Assembly (NCBI GenBank): GCA_013002535.1
Contig: JABDJK010000005.1
Coordinates: forward strand, 1 to 64,000
Direction: 5' to 3'
Length of the DNA stretch: 64,000 bases
Origin: Hyphococcus sp.
GTDB lineage: Bacteria > Pseudomonadota > Alphaproteobacteria > Caulobacterales > Parvularculaceae
Both the position numbers and the translations under genes were made by a program. Below are positions 9,162 to 19,109 of the stretch, in pieces. Below the pieces are notes generated by a model, which did not search any database, was not told the DNA's origin, and worked only from the letters and a program-made list of their open reading frames with translations. The number at the start of each line of letters is the position of its first letter. Within the stretch, counting starts at the first letter, position 1.

Positions 9162-10823
9162 ATGGCTGATCGCCTCACAATTGCAATCGCACAAATTCCC
9201 CCAATCGTTGGCGATGTCGACGGCAATGTCGCGAAAATCCTTGCTGCGCGAAACGTTTCTGCGGATCAGGGGGCAGACATTGTGATTTTTTGTGAGCTGG
9301 TGGTTTGCGGATACCCCCCCGAAGACCTTGTGCAAAAACCGGCTTTCCAGCGAGCATGCCGCGCCGCAGTGAAAAAACTCGCAAACGAAACGTCTGATAA
9401 TGGTCCGGCGATGATCGTTGGCGCACCGTGGCGCGACGGCGATAATCTTTATAATGCGGGATTTTTTCTCGCTGACGGTGAAATCAAAGACACGCGGTAC
9501 AAAAAACGTTTGCCGAATTACGGCGTATTCGATGAACCCCGAAGGTTCACGCCAGCGCCGGCGTTTCCGGAGCCGATCGAATATAAGGGCGTGAAACTCG
9601 GCCTGATGATTTGTGAAGATATGTGGCTCCCGGGCGCGGGCGAGTATTTGGCTTCCCAGGGCGCTGAAATATTTATTGTCCCTCATGGGTCGCCTTTTCG
9701 GGAAACAGGTATTGGCGAGCGTGTCGCCGCGGCGCGCAACCGAACACAAGCGACGAGGTTGCCGTTGATTTTCGTAAATCAGCTCGCGGGTCAAGACGAA
9801 GTTCTGTTTGAAGGCGCGAGTTTTGTAATGGATGCGCAAGGAGAAGTATCTCATCGTGCGCCTCAATTCGAAGACGGTGTTTTTATCACAGAATGGTCGA
9901 AGTCCGGCGACGTATGGCAATGCGACGCTGGCCCCGCTTCAAACTGGGTCGATGGTGAAGAGCAAGCCTATCGAGCCGTAACCATGGCCGTGCGCGACTA
10001 TGTTCAAAAGAACCATTTTCGGGGTGTCGTGTTGGGACTATCGGGCGGGGTAGATTCTGCATTGACCGCGGCTATTGCGGTCGACGCCTTGGGCGCTGAG
10101 AACGTTCGTTGCGTTATGATGCCGTCCAAATACACCTCAAGTCACAGCATTGAAGATGCGGAAGACTGCGCGAAAAAGCTCGGGGTTTGTTATCAATCAA
10201 TTGCAATTACGCCGGCCGTGAACTCTTTTGACGAGATGCTCGGTGACGTATTCGCGGGATTGGAAAAAGATACGACGGAAGAAAATATTCAATCGCGCAT
10301 TCGCGGTGTCATCTTGATGGCGCTCTCCAATAAATTCGGCGATATGGTTCTGACGACCGGCAATAAATCAGAAATGTCCGTTGGCTACGCAACGCTCTAT
10401 GGCGATATGAATGGTGGGTACAATCCGCTTAAAGACATCTATAAATCTGATGTTTACGCGCTTTGCCGCTGGCGGAATAAACATCATGCCAACGACCTGT
10501 TAGGCCCCGTTGGCGAGGTCATTCCCGAACGTATTATCATAAAGGCCCCGTCAGCGGAGTTGCGTGAAGATCAAACGGACCAAGACAGCCTGCCCCCCTA
10601 TAACGTGCTTGACCCAATTCTTGAGTATCTGGTCGAGAAGGAAATAGCCGTCCGTGATATTGTTGAGCTGGGATTTGACGAAAAAACGGTGCGGCGGATT
10701 GAGCACTTATTGTACGTCGCCGAATATAAACGTCGGCAGGCGCCGCCCGGTCCGAAAATCACGTCGGTGAATTTCGGCCGCGACCGGCGCTATCCTATTA
10801 CAAATGGTTGGCGCGATCGTTAG
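9162..10823 (+). CDS. nadE: Glutamine-dependent NAD+ synthetase
   Basis: Converts nicotinate adenine dinucleotide to NAD+, using ammonia released from glutamine. The N-terminal nitrilase-type amidase has the catalytic triad E45, K114/K115 and C151 (Met-Ile-Cys-Glu-Asp). The C-terminal ATP-pyrophosphatase domain has Ser-Gly-Gly-Val-Asp-Ser at 293-298. The ATG at 9162 gives the usual Met-Ala-Asp-Arg-Leu N-terminus; an in-frame ATG at 9147 is possible. Its 3' end overlaps the convergent remains of a PEP-CTERM protein gene by 26 bases. Confidence 0.95.
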   Translation: MADRLTIAIAQIPPIVGDVDGNVAKILAARNVSADQGADIVIFCELVVCGYPPEDLVQKPAFQRACRAAVKKLANETSDNGPAMIVGAPWRDGDNLYNAGFFLADGEIKDTRYKKRLPNYGVFDEPRRFTPAPAFPEPIEYKGVKLGLMICEDMWLPGAGEYLASQGAEIFIVPHGSPFRETGIGERVAAARNRTQATRLPLIFVNQLAGQDEVLFEGASFVMDAQGEVSHRAPQFEDGVFITEWSKSGDVWQCDAGPASNWVDGEEQAYRAVTMAVRDYVQKNHFRGVVLGLSGGVDSALTAAIAVDALGAENVRCVMMPSKYTSSHSIEDAEDCAKKLGVCYQSIAITPAVNSFDEMLGDVFAGLEKDTTEENIQSRIRGVILMALSNKFGDMVLTTGNKSEMSVGYATLYGDMNGGYNPLKDIYKSDVYALCRWRNKHHANDLLGPVGEVIPERIIIKAPSAELREDQTDQDSLPPYNVLDPILEYLVEKEIAVRDIVELGFDEKTVRRIEHLLYVAEYKRRQAPPGPKITSVNFGRDRRYPITNGWRDR

Positions 10824-11503
10824 ATCGCAACGGTTTGGTTCTTTTTCCGACGACGCGATAACTAAACCCGGCAAAACCAGTCAGCAACATTGGAAGCGCG
10901 CCCGGCAGCGGCGTATCGAATGTAATCAGATCTTGAGTGCCGCGAGCGGCAAATACGTCGAAACTGCTCTTTGTAAAATCACCATTCGCGATCGCCATCC
11001 AGAACGAATTGGCGACATCGCGAACACTTTCCGTGTTCATCGTGAAAGCGCCAACTTCAAGATCGAATGAGGTGGCGCCGTCTTCAATAATTTCCCAGAT
11101 AATCACTTGGAGAGCGGCCGCCGTGGTAGAATTTTCCAGACCGGTGGATGAATTCAGAAAATTGTTAACGAGCGCCGCAAACGCCTCGAAATCTCCATCA
11201 TTTGAATTGTAGTCCGTTCCTGACACTCTTTCATGCAATTTCGGCAGCGTCAGGCGCTCCAAAAGTTAGAGGCAAAAGGTGAGAAAATCCGTCCACCCGT
11301 CCATTTCAGAGCCATAATGGAGACTAAAAGCGCCGGCGAGCGACGCCGTCATGCTCTATGGAAACACTGCGACCCAGACCGGATGCGAATACGGATTCGC
11401 CATTATCGGGATTGTCCCGAACCATGACGGGCGCTGCCGACGCTTGTGTAGAAAATATTAAGGCGGCTGCGGCGCCTGCCAAAACAGCATCAAACCACGA
11501 CAT
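10798..11503 (-). pseudogene. Disrupted VPLPA/PEP-CTERM sorting-signal protein gene
   Basis: Remains of an exported, exosortase-sorted protein. From the ATG at 11503 (GGAG just upstream) a signal peptide and mature N-terminus are readable down to about 11340. The coding sense then moves to another frame somewhere within 11324-11366. The new frame continues through ...Phe-Leu-Thr-Phe-Cys-Leu to an in-frame TAA at 11266-11268, after which the same frame runs on to 10798. The C-terminus has Thr-Pro-Leu-Pro-Gly-Ala-Leu-Pro, a hydrophobic helix and a basic tail, as in VPLPA-CTERM proteins. One frameshift plus one stop mean no full-length product as sequenced; sequencing error at both sites is the alternative. 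Confidence 0.75.
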
Positions 11504-11631
11504 TAACGGCTCCAATTCAAGTATCCGACGAATTTTCGATGGGTTCTGCACAATTCGCGCGCTAGCGGGCGGGTATGTTTGACCATGCGCGGTGAACCGG
11601 TTATGCGACGCCGGTTAAGTAAAGGACCAAA

Positions 11632-12960
11632 ATGACCGCTGTTGTTAGATTTGCGCCGTCGCCAACGGGAAAACTTCACGTCGGAAACGTGCGAGCTGCG
11701 CTCTGGAATTGGTTGCTGGCGCGCAAAAATGCCGGGACATTTATCCTGCGCATCGACGATACCGATAAAGAGCGGTCCACGATTGAATTTGAGAACGCCA
11801 TCAAGGCTGATCTTGAATGGCTTGGCCTGAAATTCGATAAGACTTTCAACCAATCAGAACGCTTCGCAAAATATGATGCAGCGCGCGACAAATTGATCGA
11901 CGCGGGTCTTTTATATCCTTGTTATGAAACAGCGGACGAACTTGATCGCAAAAGAAAGCTGCAGCGCGCGCGCGGATTGCCGCCAGTATATGACCGCGCC
12001 GCGCTAAGCCTAAACGAAAATGAGCGCCGAGCGCTTGAATCAGAAGGTCGTAAGCCACATTGGCGGTTCAAGTTGTCTGGGGATGTAGTCAGTTGGAACG
12101 ATCATATTCGCGGGGAAACAGTCGTCGATACGAAAAGCGTTTCTGATCCGGTGCTGATCCGCGCAGACGGCATGTATCTTTATACGTTGCCAAGCTGCGT
12201 CGATGATATTGAATTTGAAATCACGCATGTTATGCGCGGTGAGGATCATGTCACCAATACTGGCGTGCAAATCGAGATTTTCAACGCGCTTGCAGGACGC
12301 GCCCCCGAATTCGCGCATCATTCACTTTTGATAGGTGCAGACGGCGAAGGTCTATCAAAGCGATTGGGCGCCCTTTCGATTGAAGCGATGCGGGAAGACG
12401 GCATCGAGGCGGCAGCGATCACCAGTCTTTTGGCAAAGCTTGGCACTGCCGACCCGGTGCGGCCGGTGTCGTCACTGGACACGTTAAGCGATGAATTCAG
12501 TTTTGAACGCGTTGGCAGGGCGCCGGCGCGCTTCGATTATTCCGAGCTGGAAGGTTTGAACGCAAAACTTCTTCACGAATTGCCATTTGCTGCGATTGCA
12601 AATCGTTTGTCAGCCAAGAATGTGAGCGAAAAACTATGGGACGCAATCAAAGGAAATCTTTCGCGCCTTAGCGATGTCGAAGATTGGATTGACGTCATTG
12701 AAGGCGAAATCGACCCAGTTATCGAAAATGCAGCAATGCTCAACGTCGCCGCCGAGTTGGTCCCGGAAAATGTTGATGAGAATACTTGGACGGAGTTATC
12801 CAGCGCCGTTAAAGAACGCACCGGCGTCAAAGGAAAAAACCTCTTCATGCCGCTGCGCCTTGCAATTACTGGAAAGCAGCGCGGACCCGAAATGGCCGCG
12901 TTGTTGCCTTTAATCGGCGCCGATAAAATAAGAATGCGGTTGTCCGGAAAGCGTGGCTAG
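11632..12960 (+). CDS. gltX: Glutamate--tRNA ligase (short, GltX2-like)
   Basis: Charges glutamate onto tRNA. The class I synthetase signature is Pro-Ser-Pro-Thr-Gly-Lys-Leu-His-Val-Gly at 9-18, and the KMSKS-loop counterpart is Leu-Ser-Lys-Arg-Leu-Gly at 241-246. At 442 residues, and with an SKRLG-type loop, it resembles the second GluRS that many alphaproteobacteria carry, which may prefer tRNA-Gln. An inverted repeat AACCGG/CCGGTT (11595-11600 and 11611-11616) and an AAGGA ribosome site precede the ATG. Confidence 0.93.
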   Translation: MTAVVRFAPSPTGKLHVGNVRAALWNWLLARKNAGTFILRIDDTDKERSTIEFENAIKADLEWLGLKFDKTFNQSERFAKYDAARDKLIDAGLLYPCYETADELDRKRKLQRARGLPPVYDRAALSLNENERRALESEGRKPHWRFKLSGDVVSWNDHIRGETVVDTKSVSDPVLIRADGMYLYTLPSCVDDIEFEITHVMRGEDHVTNTGVQIEIFNALAGRAPEFAHHSLLIGADGEGLSKRLGALSIEAMREDGIEAAAITSLLAKLGTADPVRPVSSLDTLSDEFSFERVGRAPARFDYSELEGLNAKLLHELPFAAIANRLSAKNVSEKLWDAIKGNLSRLSDVEDWIDVIEGEIDPVIENAAMLNVAAELVPENVDENTWTELSSAVKERTGVKGKNLFMPLRLAITGKQRGPEMAALLPLIGADKIRMRLSGKRG

Positions 12961-12964
12961 GCGC

Positions 12965-13519
12965 TCACACCTTTGCGCTTAACAATCCCGATTTAGCGAT
13001 TTCGAATACCTCATCAATCGATTCAACGAAGGTTAGGTCCGACAAAAGCTCTTTATCGGCGTATCCTTCATCGACAACATGTTCAAAAAGTTCTTTCAAC
13101 GGCGACCAAAAGCCTTTCAAGTTGAGAACAATTATCGGCTTTCGGTGAAGCGCAAGGCGGGCCCACGAGAGGACCTCGATCAATTCTTCCAAAGTGCCAA
13201 TGCCGCCCGGCAGCGTTAAAATTGCGTCGGATTCTTCGAACATCAACATTTTGCGCTCGTGCATGGTCGAGACGACTTTATGATCAACGCCTTCTAGGAT
13301 GCCCTCAAGTTCCACGAGGAAGTCTGGAATGACGCCGAAAACCTTGCCGCCGGCGTCACGGGCTGCGCCGGCTGTGGCGCCCATAAGGCCCATTTTCCCG
13401 CCGCCGTAAACGATGCGCCAGTTTCGCTTCGCTGCTTCGGTTCCAAATGAAATTGCGGCTTTTTTGAAGTCCGGATCATTTCCGGGACGCGAACCGCAGT
13501 AAACGCAAATTGAATTCAT
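12965..13519 (-). CDS. LOG family protein (nucleotide 5'-monophosphate phosphoribohydrolase type)
   Basis: Likely cleaves the N-glycosidic bond of nucleoside monophosphates; plant homologues activate cytokinins. The family marks are Tyr-Gly-Gly-Gly-Lys-Met-Gly-Leu-Met-Gly (38-47) and Pro-Gly-Gly-Ile-Gly-Thr-Leu-Glu-Glu (103-111), the second holding the catalytic glutamate. Length 184 is typical of the TIGR00730 group. It converges on gltX with a 4-base gap. Confidence 0.9.
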   Translation of the reverse strand: MNSICVYCGSRPGNDPDFKKAAISFGTEAAKRNWRIVYGGGKMGLMGATAGAARDAGGKVFGVIPDFLVELEGILEGVDHKVVSTMHERKMLMFEESDAILTLPGGIGTLEELIEVLSWARLALHRKPIIVLNLKGFWSPLKELFEHVVDEGYADKELLSDLTFVESIDEVFEIAKSGLLSAKV

Positions 13520-13614
13520 TGGTTAATTTTTCTTTTCGCTGACCGGCCATTGTACGCCGATTTCCGGAAGGGTAAAGTAAATTTCTGAAATCATGGTGGA
13601 TTGGGAGAATCGTT

Positions 13615-14595
13615 GTGCGTGTCGTTATTATTGTCCTTTTACTGATTGTTATCGGTTTCATCGGCTGGAAGGCTGCCGAGCGGTTCAAAATCGTAGAGGA
13701 TGACTCGGCAATCGAGACCACGGACACGGACTCTGACGAGCCGACAGATGCGGCGCCTGATGGTGACGCAGAGTCGGCTTTGCCAAGTTTCGATATCGTT
13801 TATGTGACGCGGAGCGGCTACGCGACGATTGCAGGGCGCGCTGTACCGGCCTCAACAGTGAATATTTATGCCAATGGCGACGATTTGGCTGAAACCGAAG
13901 CGGAAAGTTCCGGGTCGTGGGCGATTGCTACTGAGACGCCGTTGGACGCCGGCCCGGTTGAATTAAGCCTTTCAATGACAACGCCCGATGGATTGACGAT
14001 CAGATCAGAAGAAACAATTTTGATTTATGTACCGGAACGCGACGGTGATATTCCGCTTGTTTTGCGGACGACGCCTGGCGGCGCGACGGAGGTATTGCAA
14101 GATCCGCGTGATCCGCCAGAAGGTGTAGGGCCGCTGACGCTTGATGTCATTGACTATGACGACTCTGGCGCCGTGATTTTCTCCGGTCGCGCTGAGCCGG
14201 ATCGGGTCGTTCAATTGTTCATCAACCGAACATTGATCGGGCAGACGACTTCGTCGGAAAACGGCCGATGGCGGATCGCTCCTGAAGCGCAAATTCCACC
14301 GGGCGTTTATCAATTGCTCGTTGTGCAACTCGATATGGAAGGGCGTCCAGCCTACGCGATTGAATTGCCGTTTGAACGCGCCAGTGCTGATGCTATCGCC
14401 CTGCGCGATGGCCGGGTAGTTGTGCAGCCCGGCAACAGCCTGTGGCGTATTGCCCGGCGCGCTTACGGGCAAGGCGCGCAATACACCATTATTTATGAGG
14501 CGAATGCAGACCAAATCCGTGATCCGGATTTAATTTATCCTGGCCAGATTTTTGATGTGCCGGATTCTGATGATGCAGACGATAGCGACGAATAA
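13615..14595 (+). CDS. Membrane-anchored LysM-domain protein
   Basis: Probable cell-envelope protein that binds peptidoglycan. One hydrophobic anchor covers residues 1-20. An Asp/Glu/Ser-rich linker (about 25-55) follows, then two Ig-like beta-sandwich segments (about 60-140 and 175-255). The C-terminus has a LysM domain with Pro-Gly-Asn-Ser-Leu-Trp-Arg-Ile-Ala near residue 270. The start is GTG with GGGAG about 10 bases upstream. LysM proteins of this layout are common in alphaproteobacteria without a fixed function. It converges on the RND permease gene. Confidence 0.85.
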   Translation: MRVVIIVLLLIVIGFIGWKAAERFKIVEDDSAIETTDTDSDEPTDAAPDGDAESALPSFDIVYVTRSGYATIAGRAVPASTVNIYANGDDLAETEAESSGSWAIATETPLDAGPVELSLSMTTPDGLTIRSEETILIYVPERDGDIPLVLRTTPGGATEVLQDPRDPPEGVGPLTLDVIDYDDSGAVIFSGRAEPDRVVQLFINRTLIGQTTSSENGRWRIAPEAQIPPGVYQLLVVQLDMEGRPAYAIELPFERASADAIALRDGRVVVQPGNSLWRIARRAYGQGAQYTIIYEANADQIRDPDLIYPGQIFDVPDSDDADDSDE

Positions 14596-14604
14596 ATCTT
14601 GCAG

Positions 14605-17600
14605 CTATTCGGCGGCTCGTTTGTAGTCGGCGCTTCCCGGGCTTAAATTTCCTAGCGATTTTGGCGCTTGCGACCCCGTGAATCGCCCTTTAATCTTTGT
14701 GATCGCCGTTGGAATTTGCTTACGGATTACCGTCGGCGCTGCGAGCAATACCGGCGTCAAAACGAGCGTCAACATGGTCGAGAATGCGAGACCATATACG
14801 ACCGCTGACGACAAAAGCACCCACCAGTCCGAAACGGACGACCCAAAACCGACAACACCTGTCGCATAATTTACATTCAATTCGAACACCATCGGCAAAA
14901 GGCCAAGAATGGTTGTTGCCGTCGTAAGTAAAACCGGTCGCAATCGCTGTGCTGCGGTCCGGACAACGGCGTCTTCCACTGCCAGGCCCTTGCGCCTCAA
15001 ATTTTGATACGTGTCAATTAGAACAATATTATTATTCACCACAATCCCGGCGAGGGCCACGATGCCAACGCCGGTCATAATGATACTGAAATATTGCCCG
15101 GAAACAGCGATGCCGAACAATACGCCGAATACAGAGAAAACAACGGCTGAGAGCGTCAAAATTGAATGATAGAAACTGTTGAATTCCAATAGCAAAATCA
15201 TCGCAATCATAAACATTGCCGCCGCCATAGCGCTTTGGAAAAATGCAGCCGCATCGGCAGTTTCCTCATCGGCGCCGCGCATGATCCAGGTGACGTCCTC
15301 TCCGAGAGCGTCGGATTCCAGCCAGGTGCGCAAATTCGAAATGGCTTTGTCTTGACTAACTTCGTGGCCGCTCAAACGAGTATAACCATTGGCCTTAAGC
15401 TCTATAATGCGGTTTCCATTGCGCCGGGTAATGCGGTCAACTTGCGGTTTTGCTTCGCGCGTCACGAAATTGGAAATGGGAACAGGCCCGGCGGGCGTTT
15501 GCAGACGGACAGTGTCCAGCGCCGAAATATTTCGGCTTTCTTCCGGGTAGCGAATGCGAATATCGATCTCGTCCTCGGAATCGTCAGGCCGATATTTGTC
15601 GATGAGCAAACCGTCAGTGACGAATTGCAATACGGCGCCGGCCTGCTGAACCGATAATCCATATCGACCTGCAAGCGCGCGATCGACCTCCATAGACCAT
15701 TCAATGCCGGGCAGGGGCATCGTATCTTCGATATCCATATAGGTCGGCACTTCCGCGCCGTTTATTGTCGATTTCGATGATTCAAGAAAATTACGCGTCT
15801 TTTGCGCGGCGGCCATCATCGCGTCGAATGATGGCCCGGAAATCTCAACCTGTGCGTCTTTGCCTACCGGGGGTCCGCCTTCACGTTGGCGCACTTCGAC
15901 AAGGACGCCGGGAACGCCCTGTACTCTGTCTCTCAGTTGTTCCGTCACAATACGCGAGTGCTCTCGCTCGGAATAATAGTTCAGACTGACGGTAATCTTC
16001 GCAATTGTTTCTGGCGGGAGATTGTTGTCGCGTGACAACTCCAAACCAGTTTGAAGATAAGAATTTTTGATCGCTGGATGGTCTTCAATGCGCGCTGAAA
16101 CTGTCTTGGCTATTTCAAGTTTTTGGTCTTCAGACAGGTTTCCGCGGCCTAACACCAGAACATTGATCTGATCGTCATCATTGCGGATGAAAAATTCTAC
16201 ATCGGGACTAACAGCATTGAAGGTGGCAAGGCAAACCCACATGACGCCGATCGAAACCGACATCACGAGGATCGGCCTTTTGATGAGCCGGGCCAAAACT
16301 CTTGAATAAGAACCGACGAATCCCGAACCTGTTAAAGGGTCGGAGTCGTCAACATGCGAGCGTTTGGGTCCGTCTGTTTTGCCCTTCGTCTTGAATTTTC
16401 GCTTCAACCAGTCGGGCGTCGCGAGCATCGATCCGGACACCGGCAAGAAGATTAGCGCGACCGTCAACGACGACAGCAAAACGAAAATTAAAGTGATCGG
16501 CAAATATTTCATAAATTCGCCGGGCAATGATTGCCAGAAAAGAAATGGTGTGAACGCCGCTAATGTCGTTGCAGTGGAAGTGACCACAGGCCAAAACATG
16601 CGCTTTGATGCTTCGGAGAACGCCGCTTTGCGATTCGCGCCCTCGGCCATCCGCCGGTCTGCATATTCGACGATGACTATAGCGCCATCGACAAGCATGC
16701 CGACAGAAAGGACAAGCCCGAACATGACCATCATGTTCAAGGTGTAGCCAAAACTAGAAATCAGAAAAAACCCGATCAGGAAGGTTGATGGAATAGCGAT
16801 GCCGACCATTAAGCCAGATCGCAGTCCTAAGGCGGCGACGACGACGATCATCACCAGCAAAACGGCTGTAACAACGGATGACGTCAAACTTTTGAGGGAA
16901 TCACGGACGAAAACGGATTGATCGCCGATGAACTCATATTGCACCGAGGCGGGCCAGAACTTTGATTCCTCTAGAACGATCTCGCGCGCAGCTTCAATTG
17001 TTTCAACAATGTTGGCTTCGGCGCGTTTCGAGAGCTCGATGCCAATTGCCGGTTCGCCGTTAAACAGCGCGTAACCGGATCGATCTTTAAATGTGCGCCT
17101 GACTTCTGCGATATCAGCAATGGTGACCTCGCCATCAGGTCCGGCGCGTATAACTATGGAACCGAGATCTTCGGCGCCTTTCACGAGGCCCGGCGACTTT
17201 ACCGTAAAACGCCCGCCTGATGAGCGGATTGCGCCGGCAGTAATTAAACGGTTGTTCGCAGAGACTGCATTGATGACTTCAATTTCAGTGATGCCGTATG
17301 CTTCAAGCGTTTCCGGCCGGACAATGATTTCCAGCAATTCTTCGCGCGATCCGGTAAGCTTTGCCTCGAGAACGCCCGGCGCGGAAGCCAGGCGATCTTC
17401 AAGCTTTCTCGCCAAATCAAACTTTGTGCGTTCCGGCGCCGGGCCGTATAGTATGGTCGTTAATATCGGAAATTGATTTTGTACATTGAATTCCTGCACC
17501 AACGGCTCTTCAGCATCCGTTGGATATTCTGACTTTGCCCGATCGACCGCTTCACGCACATCAAGCACTGCCTGGTCGATGTCTATTGTGACTTCAAATT

Positions 17601-17883
17601 CTATAGCTATTTGTGCGACACCATCAAAAGCCAGTGAATCCATCTGGACCAGACCTTCGACTTTCTGGAGTTCCAATTCCGTCGGCCGGATAAGCAAGCG
17701 CTCCGCGTCTTCGGGCGATACGCCGGGCAACGGAAGCATCACCATGACAAACGGAGCCGGAATATCGGGATCAGCTTCTCGAGGAATGTTTCGATAGGCG
17801 GAAATGCCGAATAGGATGAGCGCAATCAGCGCGGTGATAACTACGCGGCTTCTGGCGAACGCAGCGTCGATCAGAAAATTCAT
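14605..17883 (-). CDS. RND-family efflux transporter permease
   Basis: Proton-driven inner-membrane pump of the HAE/AcrB superfamily: about 12 membrane helices, two large periplasmic loops, 1092 residues. TM4 carries the proton-relay type segment Gly-Met-Leu-Val-Asp-Gly-Ala. The start codon overlaps the adaptor's stop by four bases (ATGA), so both are made from one message. No outer-membrane factor lies nearby, so it probably uses a TolC made elsewhere. The substrate is unknown. Confidence 0.93.
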   Translation of the reverse strand: MNFLIDAAFARSRVVITALIALILFGISAYRNIPREADPDIPAPFVMVMLPLPGVSPEDAERLLIRPTELELQKVEGLVQMDSLAFDGVAQIAIEFEVTIDIDQAVLDVREAVDRAKSEYPTDAEEPLVQEFNVQNQFPILTTILYGPAPERTKFDLARKLEDRLASAPGVLEAKLTGSREELLEIIVRPETLEAYGITEIEVINAVSANNRLITAGAIRSSGGRFTVKSPGLVKGAEDLGSIVIRAGPDGEVTIADIAEVRRTFKDRSGYALFNGEPAIGIELSKRAEANIVETIEAAREIVLEESKFWPASVQYEFIGDQSVFVRDSLKSLTSSVVTAVLLVMIVVVAALGLRSGLMVGIAIPSTFLIGFFLISSFGYTLNMMVMFGLVLSVGMLVDGAIVIVEYADRRMAEGANRKAAFSEASKRMFWPVVTSTATTLAAFTPFLFWQSLPGEFMKYLPITLIFVLLSSLTVALIFLPVSGSMLATPDWLKRKFKTKGKTDGPKRSHVDDSDPLTGSGFVGSYSRVLARLIKRPILVMSVSIGVMWVCLATFNAVSPDVEFFIRNDDDQINVLVLGRGNLSEDQKLEIAKTVSARIEDHPAIKNSYLQTGLELSRDNNLPPETIAKITVSLNYYSEREHSRIVTEQLRDRVQGVPGVLVEVRQREGGPPVGKDAQVEISGPSFDAMMAAAQKTRNFLESSKSTINGAEVPTYMDIEDTMPLPGIEWSMEVDRALAGRYGLSVQQAGAVLQFVTDGLLIDKYRPDDSEDEIDIRIRYPEESRNISALDTVRLQTPAGPVPISNFVTREAKPQVDRITRRNGNRIIELKANGYTRLSGHEVSQDKAISNLRTWLESDALGEDVTWIMRGADEETADAAAFFQSAMAAAMFMIAMILLLEFNSFYHSILTLSAVVFSVFGVLFGIAVSGQYFSIIMTGVGIVALAGIVVNNNIVLIDTYQNLRRKGLAVEDAVVRTAAQRLRPVLLTTATTILGLLPMVFELNVNYATGVVGFGSSVSDWWVLLSSAVVYGLAFSTMLTLVLTPVLLAAPTVIRKQIPTAITKIKGRFTGSQAPKSLGNLSPGSADYKRAAE

Positions 17884-18947
17884 CTGATCTCACCTTCTGT
17901 CGTCGTCGAAACTTTTTGTCCGGCTTCAACAAAATTTTGCCCGCGTATTATTACATTCACGTCACCGTTTAGGCCCGCAACCCAAATGCCGGCGTCCGAT
18001 TCACCAAGCAGCGATACAGGTTGGAATTCAACGCGTTCCTCGTCTGACAGGGTCTTTACGCCGGTCGCGCCATTGTCGTGCAATACAAGCGCTGAATGTG
18101 GAACGACATGTGCGTTTCGGTTTTCGGCGAATATTACAAATTGCGCCGTGACGCCGTCGCGGATGTCTCCGTTTTCGTTAGGAACTTCAATCTCAACGAG
18201 GAAGGTTCGTGTGGCCGGATCGGCCGCACGTGAAATAAATCGGACGATGCCGTCAATGTTCTGGCCGGTTGCCAGGGCCGCTTTCACGCTGTCGCCAGTT
18301 CGTATTCGCTGAACTTCTTTTTCAGCCACCGCGCCCACGACCAGAAATGGATCTTGTTGGATAACCGTTCCGCATGGCGAGCCAACATTAACGAAATCGC
18401 CGACTTCAACGTTGCGGGCATCGAACACACCGTCAAAAGGCGCTGTGATTTCAGTTTTCGACAATTCAACCTTTGCGCGTTCAACAGCGGCAACTGCCAA
18501 ATCGTATGCCGCCTTAGCGCTTGCGACGCCCGTTTCAGAACGAAACCCGTCCTTGCTCAGTTCGATGGCGGCGTTATAGTCAAGACGCGCCTTTGCAAGT
18601 GCAGCGCGCGCCTCGGACAGTTGTGCGCTTCTCGCATCAACTTCTATCTCACATAAGACATCGCCCGCCGAGACTTGCGACCCTTGCGCTACTGGTGTTT
18701 TTGCAACGACGCCGGCAGTTTCAGATTTCACCAGAACTTTTTTTAGAGCCTTGGTGCGTCCGCGGACTTCAATCTCATCTCGCCACTCGCCTAGCGCGAC
18801 CGTTGTGGTAACGACTTTAAAAACATCTTCGTCTGCGGCGATTGCATCCAACGATGGCTCGCCCGCGAAAAGCGTCCGCAATAAAAAATATGCAACGAGG
18901 CTCGCCAATATAATGCCGGCGAGTTTTACGGATTGCGGGACATTCAT
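17880..18947 (-). CDS. RND efflux periplasmic adaptor (membrane fusion protein)
   Basis: Links the RND pump to the outer-membrane channel. An N-terminal hydrophobic anchor (about residues 8-25) is followed by a biotinyl-lipoyl-like hairpin region with an Ala/Glu/Lys-rich coiled coil (about 100-165) and beta-barrel domains, as in HlyD/AcrA proteins. It is the first gene of the pump operon. About 80 bases upstream is an imperfect palindrome that may be an operator. Confidence 0.92.
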   Translation of the reverse strand: MNVPQSVKLAGIILASLVAYFLLRTLFAGEPSLDAIAADEDVFKVVTTTVALGEWRDEIEVRGRTKALKKVLVKSETAGVVAKTPVAQGSQVSAGDVLCEIEVDARSAQLSEARAALAKARLDYNAAIELSKDGFRSETGVASAKAAYDLAVAAVERAKVELSKTEITAPFDGVFDARNVEVGDFVNVGSPCGTVIQQDPFLVVGAVAEKEVQRIRTGDSVKAALATGQNIDGIVRFISRAADPATRTFLVEIEVPNENGDIRDGVTAQFVIFAENRNAHVVPHSALVLHDNGATGVKTLSDEERVEFQPVSLLGESDAGIWVAGLNGDVNVIIRGQNFVEAGQKVSTTTEGEIR

Positions 18948-19025
18948 TTTGTTGCCTGCACTGGTTTTCGCGCAATATTACCCGAAAACTTTGAAAAACG
19001 TGTGAACCAAATCTTCACCATTCAC

Positions 19026-19041
19026 TATACTGGTCAGTTTA
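19026..19041. promoter_or_regulatory. Imperfect palindrome upstream of the RND operon (candidate operator)
   Basis: TATACTG-GT-CAGTTTA has 7-base arms with one mismatch, the size bound by TetR/AcrR-type repressors. On the minus strand it overlaps a TATAGT that could be the -10 box of the adaptor-permease message. No regulator gene is adjacent, so the binding protein is unknown. Confidence 0.3.
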
Positions 19042-19109
19042 CCGCTTGATTCAAGAGGCGACGGGTGGATTTTCATAGGAAATGACAGCGCGGTCAGCGC
19101 TGCTCCGCG

